The translations under genes and the position numbers were made by a program. Under the pieces are notes generated by a model. The model had not been told where the DNA came from, did no database searches, and saw only the letters and a program-made list of their open reading frames with translations. Below are positions 28,734-36,967 of a stretch of DNA of 36,967 nucleotides, piece by piece. The stretch lies in the NCBI GenBank assembly GCA_028292195.1, contig JAQGMU010000381.1:1-36967 (forward strand), read 5' to 3'. Position 1 is the stretch's first letter. Each line of letters starts with the position of its first letter. This DNA comes from Ramlibacter sp. Its GTDB lineage: Bacteria > Pseudomonadota > Gammaproteobacteria > Burkholderiales > Burkholderiaceae_C.

Positions 28734-29851
28734 GCGGCTGCTTTCCGCCGCCGGGCGAGTGGGCGCGGGTCGAGCCGGCCGCGGCCGGGATGTCGGCGCA
28801 GGGGCTGGACGACGCCGCCGGCTTCGCGCAGGCGCACGACTCGCAGTGGCCGACGAGCCTGTACCTGCCCGACGGCCGCTACATCGGCACCGCTTATGTC
28901 GGCGACAAGCCGCCGCACGACCAGCCGATCGGCCCGGTGCGCCCGCGTGGCGGCCCGGCCGGGGTCGTGCTGCGCGGCGGCCGCATGGCGGCGCAATGGG
29001 GCGATATCGCGCGGCCCGATACCACCTACTCGGCCGCCAAGAGCTATGTCGCGCTGATGGCGGGCATTGCCCTGGACGACGGGTTGATCCGCTCGCTCGA
29101 CGACAAGGTGGCCGACTACGCGCAGGACGACGGCTTTGCCAGCGGGCACAACCGCGCCATCACGTGGCGCCACCTGCTGCAGCAGACCAGCGAATGGCAG
29201 GGCGAGCTGTGGGGCAAGCCCGACAGCGTGGACCACAACCGGCAGGCCGGCTCGCACAACGCCGACAACAGCCGCAAGGGCACGCTGCGCGAACTCGAGG
29301 CGCCCGGCACGCGCTGGGAATACAACGACGTGCGGGTCAACCGCCTCGCCTGCTCATTGACCCAGCTGTTTCGCCGCTCGCTGGCCGACGTGCTGCGCGA
29401 GCGCATCCTGGAGCCGATCGGCGCTTCGGCAAACTGGGAATGGCGCGGCTACGACAACGCGCGCCTGCATTTCGACGGCCGCCAGGTGGAATCGGTGTCC
29501 GGCGGCGGCCACTGGGGCGGGGGCCTGTTCATCTCGGCCCAGGACCATGCGCGTGTCGGCCTGCTGGTGGCGCGCGGCGGCGAGTGGGCCGGCCGCCAAT
29601 TGATCTCGCGCACGTACCTGGCGCAGATGACGGCGCCGTCGGCCGTGAATCCGCAGTACGGCTTCATGTGGTGGCTCAATACCGGCCGCCAGCTCTTTCC
29701 CTCGGTCCCGGCCGACGGGGTGTTCGCACTCGGCGGCGGCCAGCACATGGTGTGGGTCGCGCCCTCGCTCGACCTCGTGGCCGTGCTGCGCTGGGTCGAC
29801 AAGCCGCATTGCGACGCGCTGCTCGGGCGCATCGCCGCCGCCTGCCGATGA
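28730..29851 (+). CDS. Serine hydrolase, beta-lactamase-like fold (second, divergent)
   Basis: TYSAAKSYVALMAGIALDDGLIRSLDDKVADY (S101, K104); HLLQQTSEWQGELWG; EYNDVRVNR (Y198); FALGGGQHMVWVAPSLDLVAVLRW. Confidence 0.87.
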   Translation: MSGCFPPPGEWARVEPAAAGMSAQGLDDAAGFAQAHDSQWPTSLYLPDGRYIGTAYVGDKPPHDQPIGPVRPRGGPAGVVLRGGRMAAQWGDIARPDTTYSAAKSYVALMAGIALDDGLIRSLDDKVADYAQDDGFASGHNRAITWRHLLQQTSEWQGELWGKPDSVDHNRQAGSHNADNSRKGTLRELEAPGTRWEYNDVRVNRLACSLTQLFRRSLADVLRERILEPIGASANWEWRGYDNARLHFDGRQVESVSGGGHWGGGLFISAQDHARVGLLVARGGEWAGRQLISRTYLAQMTAPSAVNPQYGFMWWLNTGRQLFPSVPADGVFALGGGQHMVWVAPSLDLVAVLRWVDKPHCDALLGRIAAACR

Positions 29852-29891
29852 GCGGCCCATCGGGCGAAACTCACACCAACGGAGACAGACC

Positions 29892-31421
29892 ATGACCAGC
29901 AGAAGAACCTTCCACCGCATCGCATTGGCCAGCGCGGCCACCGCCATGGGGGGGCCGGTGTTGGCGCAGCCCAAGCCGAAGACGGGCGGCGTCCTCACCT
30001 ATGCGGCCGGTTCCGCCACGCAGACGCTCGATCCGCAGTTCATCACCGACGTGACGACCTTCCGCGGCGTCGGCGCCATGTACGAGGCGCTGACCCGGCA
30101 GGACGAGAACGGCAAGGTCGGCCCCGGCCTGGCGCTGTCGTGGACGATCTCGCCGGACAAGCGCACCTGGACCTTCAAGCTGCGCCCCGGCGTGAGCTTC
30201 CACGACGGCACACCCTTCAATGCGCAGGCCGTCAAGTTCACCTACGACCGCATCCTGAACCCCGCTACCGGCTCGCCGCGGCGCAGCACGCTGGAGATGG
30301 TGGAGTCGACCGCCGTGGTCGACGACCTGACCTTCCGCCTGACGACCAGGGAGCCGTTCGCGCCGCTGCTGGCGCAACTGAGCGCCTACAACGTCTACAT
30401 CCTGAGTCCCTCCCACGTCACGAAGGAAGGCGCGAATTTCAGCAAGACCGCCTCCGGCACCGGGCCCTTCAAGCTGCAAGCCTGGCAGCCGGGCGAAAAG
30501 CTGGTGGTGGTGCGCAACGACAAGTACTGGGGCGAAAAGCCCAGGCTCGACTCGGTGGTGTTCAGCGTGGTGCCCGAGGATTCCGCGCGCACCCTGCTGC
30601 TCCTGAGCGGCCAGGCCGATGCGATCTCCGAACTGCCGTACGTGATGGTCAAGAAGCTGGGGTCGCTGGATGCGGTGCGCGTGCTGCGCAAGCCCGGCTA
30701 CCGCACCATCTACCTCGGCATGAACCTCTCGGTGCCGCCGTTCAACGACCTGCGCGTGCGCCAGGCCGTCGGCTACGCGATCAACAAGCCGGCGTTGGTG
30801 CAGGGCGTGCTGAGCGGCATCGGCACGCTCGGCGGCTCGCTGGAATCGTCGGTGATCGAAGGCACGGCCAAGGAGCTGCAGCCCCATCCGTACGACCCGG
30901 TCAAGGCGAGGAAGCTGCTGGCCGAAGCGGGCTTGCCGAACGGCTTCACGACCGACTTCATGGTCCCCACCGGCCGCTACAACATGGACCGGCAGGTGGG
31001 CGAGGCGATCCAGGGCCAGCTCGCGACGGTCGGCATCAAGGTCAACATCCAGTCGCCGGAATTCGGGGCCTACCTGGCGGCGCTGAACAAGGGCAAGGTG
31101 CCCATGTTCCTGAGTGGCAAGGGCAGCCCGACCGGCGACATGGACTTCACCCAGGCGCTGTTGAACAGCAGCACGGGGAAGATGAACTACTTCAACTTCA
31201 AGAACCCCGAGGTCGACCGCCTGATCCAGCAGCAGCGCGTGGCCATCGACCCGAAGGAACGCGCTCGCCTGCTGTCGGAGTTGCAGACCAAGGTGTACCA
31301 GGAGGAGCCGCACATCACCCTCTATTACGAGGACCAGGTGTGGGCCACGCGCGCCAACGTGCATGACGTCAAGGTGTACGTGAACGAGTTCGTCGACTTC
31401 AGCAAGGCCTGGAAGGCATGA
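29892..31421 (+). CDS. Peptide/nickel-type ABC transporter substrate-binding protein (DppA/OppA family)
   Basis: Tat-like signal TSRRTFHRIALASAATAMG; LSWTISPDKRTWTFKLRPGVSFHDGTPFNAQAVKFTYDRIL. Confidence 0.93.
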   Translation: MTSRRTFHRIALASAATAMGGPVLAQPKPKTGGVLTYAAGSATQTLDPQFITDVTTFRGVGAMYEALTRQDENGKVGPGLALSWTISPDKRTWTFKLRPGVSFHDGTPFNAQAVKFTYDRILNPATGSPRRSTLEMVESTAVVDDLTFRLTTREPFAPLLAQLSAYNVYILSPSHVTKEGANFSKTASGTGPFKLQAWQPGEKLVVVRNDKYWGEKPRLDSVVFSVVPEDSARTLLLLSGQADAISELPYVMVKKLGSLDAVRVLRKPGYRTIYLGMNLSVPPFNDLRVRQAVGYAINKPALVQGVLSGIGTLGGSLESSVIEGTAKELQPHPYDPVKARKLLAEAGLPNGFTTDFMVPTGRYNMDRQVGEAIQGQLATVGIKVNIQSPEFGAYLAALNKGKVPMFLSGKGSPTGDMDFTQALLNSSTGKMNYFNFKNPEVDRLIQQQRVAIDPKERARLLSELQTKVYQEEPHITLYYEDQVWATRANVHDVKVYVNEFVDFSKAWKA

Positions 31422-31434
31422 GGATCCCCCTGCC

Positions 31435-32355
31435 GTGCTGCGCTTCCTGATCCGCCGCCTGCTGCAGGCGGTGCCCGTGCTGGTCGGCGTGTCGCTCGGC
31501 GTCTTCCTGATGGTCCACCTGATCCCGGGCGACCCGGCCGAGATGCTGGCCGGCCAGATGGCGACGCGCGAAGACGTGGAGAACGTGCGCCGCGCGCTCG
31601 AGCTCGATCGGCCGCTGGTGGAGCAGTACCTGCACTTCGCCGGCCGCGCGCTGACCGGCGACTTCGGCAAGTCCTTCCGCACCGGCCGGCCGGTCAGCGA
31701 GGAGATCGTGGCGCGCTTCGGCAACACCCTGCTGCTGGGGACCGTCGCCTTGATCATTGCCGCCATCGTCGGTGGCGCCGCCGGCATCGTGGCGGCGGTG
31801 AAGCGCTTCACCTGGATCGACAACCTGGCGCTGGCGCTGTCGATCCTGGCCATCTCGACGCCGGCGTTCTCGCTCGGCCTGCTGCTGATCCTGACCTTCG
31901 CGGTCTGGTTCAGCGTGCTGCCCATGACCGGCTTCGACAGCTGGCAGGCCATCATCCTGCCGGCCCTGACCCTGTCGGCGGCGAGCACCGCGGTGATCTG
32001 CCGCATCATGCGCAGCAGCCTGGTGGAAGTGCTGGACAACCAGTACGTGCGCACCGCGCGCGCCAAGGGCCTGCGCGAACACCTGGTGGTGTGGCGCCAC
32101 GGCGTGCGCAACGCCCTGATCCCGGTGGTCACGGTGGTCGGCCTGCAACTGGGCTATCTGCTTGGCTCCGCCGTGGTGACGGAGACCGTGTTCGCCTGGC
32201 CCGGCCTCGGCCGGCTGCTGGTGCAGTCGATCCTGGCGCGCGACTTCCCGGTGGTGCAGGCCGCCGTGCTGGTGGTGGCCGTCACCTTCATCGCCGTCAA
32301 CATCCTGACCGACCTGCTGTACGGCTTGCTCGACCCGAGGATTTCCGCGCAATGA
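31435..32355 (+). CDS. ABC transporter permease (DppB family)
   Basis: GTG start; MLRFLIRRLLQAVPVLVGVSLGVFLMVHLIPGDPAEML...VRTARAKGLREHLVVWRHGVRNALIPVVTVVGLQLGYLLGSAVVTETVFAWPGLGRLL. Confidence 0.93.
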   Translation: MLRFLIRRLLQAVPVLVGVSLGVFLMVHLIPGDPAEMLAGQMATREDVENVRRALELDRPLVEQYLHFAGRALTGDFGKSFRTGRPVSEEIVARFGNTLLLGTVALIIAAIVGGAAGIVAAVKRFTWIDNLALALSILAISTPAFSLGLLLILTFAVWFSVLPMTGFDSWQAIILPALTLSAASTAVICRIMRSSLVEVLDNQYVRTARAKGLREHLVVWRHGVRNALIPVVTVVGLQLGYLLGSAVVTETVFAWPGLGRLLVQSILARDFPVVQAAVLVVAVTFIAVNILTDLLYGLLDPRISAQ

Positions 32356-33262
32356 ACCCCTCCCCGACCAACAGGGTGGGTTCGCGCAGCGACCCCACCG
32401 AAAAAGCAGCTTCCGCCCGCCAGGACCGGTGGCGCGCGCAGTGGAAGCAGTTCCGCCGTTCCCGGGTCGCCCTGCCCGGCCTGGTGCTGTTCGTCCTGTT
32501 CGTGCTGGCCGGGCTGCTGGCGCCGCTGATCGCGCCGCACAGCCCTTACGACAACGACCTGGCGAACGTGATGAGCCCGCCGACCCTGCAGCACTGGTTC
32601 GGCACCGACGAACTGGGGCGCGACATCTTCGCCCGCATCCTGTATGGCGCCCGCATTTCGCTGGTGGAGGGCGTGCTGTCGGCCGCGATCGCCGCGGCCA
32701 TCGGTGTTCCCATCGGGATGCTGTCCGGCTACGCGGGGACCAAGGTCGACGCGGTGATCATGCGGCTGATCGACGTGCTGCTGTCCTTCCCCGGCGTGCT
32801 GCTGGCCATCGTGATCATCAGCATCCTCGGCCCCAGCCTGGTCAACGCGATCCTGGCGGTGGCGATCTACACGGTGCCGATCTTCGCCCGCTTCGCCCGC
32901 GGCCAGACGCTGGCCGTCAAGCAGGAGCCGTACATCGAAGCCTGCCGCGCCATGGGCATGAGCAACCTGCGCATCCTGGCGCGCCACATCTTCCCGAACA
33001 TCGCCGCCACCATCACCGCGCTGGCGACGCTGCGGGTGGGCATCAACATCCTGACCTGCGCGAGCCTCAGCTTCCTCGGGCTCGGCGCGCAGGCGCCGCT
33101 GCCGGAGTGGGGCGCGATGCTGGCCAACAGCCGAACCACGCTGTTGATCGCACCGCACCTGGCATTGTTCCCCGCCGCGGCGATCCTGCTGCTCGTGTTC
33201 GGCCTCAACCTGTTCCAGGACGGCCTGCAGGTGGTGCTGGACCCGAAGGCGCGCGGCCGCTC

Positions 33263-33266
<4 letters not shown>
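32352..33266 (+). CDS. ABC transporter permease (DppC family)
   Basis: [47 protein letters not shown]...[26 protein letters not shown]. Confidence 0.93.
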
Positions 33267-34281
<1,015 letters not shown>

Positions 34282-34285
<4 letters not shown>

Positions 34286-35388
34286 GCGGCCGCCCGACGG
34301 TCCCCGAAGGCAGCGCCCCTGTGCCGATGCTGGAGGTCGACGGCCTCGTCAAGCATTTCGGATCGACCGGCCTGTTCGCCGGCGCCCGTGCGCCGGTGCG
34401 CGCCGTCGACGGCGTCAGCTTCACGGTGCTGCGCGGCGAGACGCTGGCACTGGTCGGCGAGAGCGGTTCGGGCAAGTCCACCACGGCGCGGCTGGCATTG
34501 CGCCTGATCGAGCCGAGCGCCGGCCGCATCCGCTTCGAGGGCACCGACATCACGTCGACGTCGCAGCGCGCCCTGCGGCCGCTGCGCCAGCGCATGCAGA
34601 TGGTGTTCCAGGACCCCTTTGCTTCGCTGGATCCGCGCCTGACCGTGCGCCAGACACTGGAAGAGCCGCTGATCGTGCACGGCTTCGGCAGCGCCGCCGA
34701 GCGCCGCGCGCGGGTCGACGAACTGCTGGGCCTGGTCGGCCTGGCCATGCACCACGCGTCGCGCTACACGCACGAATTTTCCGGTGGCCAAAGGCAGCGG
34801 GTGGGCATCGCGCGCGCCCTGATGCTGCATCCCGACCTCGTGGTGTGCGACGAGCCGGTGTCGGCGCTCGACGTCTCGATCCAGGCACAGGTGGTGAACC
34901 TGCTGAAGGACCTGCAGGCCCGGCTGGGCCTGACCTACCTGTTCATCGCGCACGACCTGGCCGTGGTCAAGCACATGGCCGATCGCGTGGCGGTGATGTA
35001 CCTCGGGAAGCTGGTCGAGATCGCGCCCAAGCAGGAGTTGTTCGCGAATCCGCGCCATCCGTATACGCGCATGCTGCTGGACGCGATTCCGCGGCCCGAA
35101 GCGGCGCAGCAACCGCGCCGCCAGGCCAGCACCGCCGTCGAGCCGGCGGGCCCGGCGAGCCTGCCGGCGGGCTGCCGATTCCATCCGCGCTGTCCCTTGG
35201 CCATCGAGCGCTGTCGCGTCGAAGAGCCCGCGCTCGACCCCGCCGAGCCAGGGCACCTCGCCGCCTGCCATCGAAAGCATGAACTGCCGCCGTGGCAAGC
35301 CGCGGCTGCCGGACCGGGCACCAGTGTGACGGCGCTGCGCCTGGCCTTGTATGCGCAGCGCAAGGCGGCGGCGCAGGACGCGGGCTAG
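34282..35388 (+). CDS. ABC transporter ATP-binding protein (DppF family)
   Basis: Walker [10 protein letters not shown], signature [38 protein letters not shown]; Oligo_HPY-type [15 protein letters not shown]. Confidence 0.94.
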
Positions 35389-35454
35389 TTCCGGGTTCCC
35401 GCGCCAGGCACGACGGGCCGCTACACTGGCACGCTTTACCGCCGTCCCCCCTCT

Positions 35455-36678
35455 TTGAAAATCTTCCACGGCTGGCGCATCGTCGCGGCGAGCGTCGGCA
35501 TCCAGACCCTGCATGCCTGCCTGCTGCTGCAGGCCTTCGGCGCCTACGTGGCGGTGCTGTCCGAGGAGCAGGGCTGGAGCAAGACGGCCCTGTCCGGCGC
35601 GGCCGCCCTGCTGTCGGTCGAAGGCGCGCTGCTCGGGCCGCTGCTCGGCTACATGGTCGACCGGGTCGGTCCGCGCGTCATGGTCCGCACGGGTGTCGTG
35701 ATGGTTGCGCTCGGTTTCCTGGCCCTGAGCTTCACCCGGACGATCGCGCACTTCTACGGCGCGGTGCTGCTGATCGCGATTGCCACCAGCTTCTGCGGCT
35801 ACTTCCCGCTGTCGGTCGCCGTGGTGCACTGGTTTCGCAGGCGCCGCGCCCGCGCGTTGTCGCTCACGAGCCTGGGGCTCGCCTTCGGTGGCCTGGCCGT
35901 GCCGGCGGTGGGCTGGGTCATGCAGACCTACGGCTGGCGCACCATGGCGCTGCTGTCCGCGGTGTTGTGGCTGACCGTCGGATCGCTGCTCGCTTCGGTG
36001 GTGCGCGGCAAGCCCGGCGACATCGGCGAGACGGTGGACGGCGACCCTGCCCCGGAGCCGGAACCGGCCGGCGCCCCCGCCACCCGCGTGGTGCCCGAAC
36101 GCGCCTTCACGGCCGCCGAGGCGCTGCGCACGCGCGCCTTCTGGCTGCTCGGCCTGGGCCACGCCATCGCGCTGCTGGCCGTCACGGCGGTCAACGTGCA
36201 TGCCATCTCGCACATCAAGGAAGGCCTGGGCTACACGCTGGCGCAAGCCTCCTTCGTCATCACGCTGATGACGATGTCGCAAGGGGCCGGCGTGCTGCTC
36301 GGCGCCGCCGTGGGCGACCGCTGGGACAAGCGCCGCGTCGCCGCCGCCTGCATGCTGGGGCACGCGGCCGGCCTGCTGATGCTGACGTATGCCGTCCACC
36401 CGCTGATGCTGGGCGCCTTCGCGGTGCTGCACGGCGTGGCCTGGGGTGTGCGCGGGCCGTTCATGCAGGCGCTGCGGGCCGACTACTTCGGCCTGCAGTC
36501 CATCGGCATGATCCTCGGCCTGTCGGCCATCCTGGTTTCGATGGGCCAGGTCGGCGGCCCGCTGGTGGCCGGCGGCCTGGCCGACCTCACCGGCAATTAC
36601 CGCTTCGGCTTCACGCTGCTGGCGCTGGTGGTGGGATCGGGGTCGCTGCTGTTCCTGCTGGCGCGCAAGCCGGCCTGA
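35455..36678 (+). CDS. MFS transporter (monocarboxylate/OFA-like)
   Basis: TTG start; KIFHGWRIVAASVGIQTLHACLLLQAFGAYVAVLSEEQGWSKTALSGAAALLSVEGALLGPLLGYMVDRVGPR; about 12 hydrophobic segments. Confidence 0.88.
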   Translation: MKIFHGWRIVAASVGIQTLHACLLLQAFGAYVAVLSEEQGWSKTALSGAAALLSVEGALLGPLLGYMVDRVGPRVMVRTGVVMVALGFLALSFTRTIAHFYGAVLLIAIATSFCGYFPLSVAVVHWFRRRRARALSLTSLGLAFGGLAVPAVGWVMQTYGWRTMALLSAVLWLTVGSLLASVVRGKPGDIGETVDGDPAPEPEPAGAPATRVVPERAFTAAEALRTRAFWLLGLGHAIALLAVTAVNVHAISHIKEGLGYTLAQASFVITLMTMSQGAGVLLGAAVGDRWDKRRVAAACMLGHAAGLLMLTYAVHPLMLGAFAVLHGVAWGVRGPFMQALRADYFGLQSIGMILGLSAILVSMGQVGGPLVAGGLADLTGNYRFGFTLLALVVGSGSLLFLLARKPA

Positions 36679-36702
36679 CAAGGCGCGGCGGGCGGTGCAG
36701 GC

Positions 36703-36769
36703 GGTGCAGGCCTTGGAGGGAAGTCGGCGGAGCGAAGCGCGCCGACCGCCACCCCAGCGGCCTTGCACC
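36703..36769. repeat. Nested inverted repeat downstream of the MFS gene
   Basis: Outer arms GGTGCAGGCC (36703-36712) / GGCCTTGCACC (36759-36769, one bulge); inner arms GTCGGCG (36723-36729) / CGCCGAC (36740-36746). Confidence 0.55.
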
Positions 36770-36811
36770 GCGCATCGCTTGGCGCGACGCGCCCCGTGAC
36801 GTAAAGCAAAA

Positions 36812-36843
36812 GCTGGGGTCGCCTGCGGCGAACCCAGCCTACG
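36812..36843. repeat. Short palindromic intergenic repeat, inverted relative of 1226-1257
   Basis: GCTGGGGTCGCC TGC GGCGAACCCAGC CTACG; arms pair with one mismatch. Confidence 0.65.
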
Positions 36844-36967
36844 AAAACTTTGCGTCGCCGCCCTGGACTGGCGGCCACCCACTCAAATCGGCAGAAGCCT
36901 GCCGCTCGGCTTGCAAGGGAAAGAAAATCGGACTATTCTTGCCATAGCAAGGAAAAGACCCATGGCC

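Noticed and set aside
29871-32132. 753-aa - strand ORF
   Set aside because: Antisense to the substrate-binding protein and permease genes; composition is artefactual.
36691-36710. Two tandem copies of GGCGGTGCA
   Set aside because: Only two short units in a GC-rich intergenic stretch; not enough to call a microsatellite. Part of it is already covered by the nested inverted repeat.
36962-36967. Possible ATG start of a further + strand gene at the window edge
   Set aside because: Only two codons visible; insufficient to call a CDS.

Overview
GC-rich window with a Burkholderiales/Comamonadaceae-like character (inferred from GC content, codon pattern and gene families). It is almost entirely catabolic and transport genes. 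No rRNA, tRNA, CRISPR array, phage or transposase was seen. (A) 1-9042 (-): leucine/isovalerate (liu/mcc) degradation operon: mccB, a complete VapBC toxin-antitoxin module, an acyl-CoA dehydrogenase with isovaleryl-CoA-dehydrogenase-type active-site layout, a secreted protein of unknown function, a LiuC-like hydratase, a DUF4126 membrane protein, mccA, a GhrA-like 2-hydroxyacid dehydrogenase and the 5' end of HMG-CoA lyase. A divergent AraC-type regulator sits at 9218-10246. (B) 11958-18572 (+): candidate D-amino-acid / D-beta-hydroxyamino-acid catabolic cluster: Bug-type binding protein, two fold-III PLP enzymes (one with an H-x-D metal motif, one with H-x-C), an N-acyl-D-amino-acid deacylase, an ornithine-cyclodeaminase-family protein and a LysR regulator. 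(C) 18654-22565 (-): cupin dioxygenase-like + two SDRs + Bug binding protein + IclR, with a repeated TCCA/TGGA dyad upstream. (D) 24209-36678: enoyl-CoA hydratase/LysR divergent from CaiB-type CoA transferase + two beta-lactamase-fold serine hydrolases + a full Dpp/Opp-type ABC importer, then an MFS transporter. The strongest leads are cluster B (paired aldolase/dehydratase-like paralogs plus possible imine reductase), the TA module inside the liu operon, and the tandem serine hydrolase + peptide importer operon. All functional assignments come from reading sequence motifs; no database search was run.
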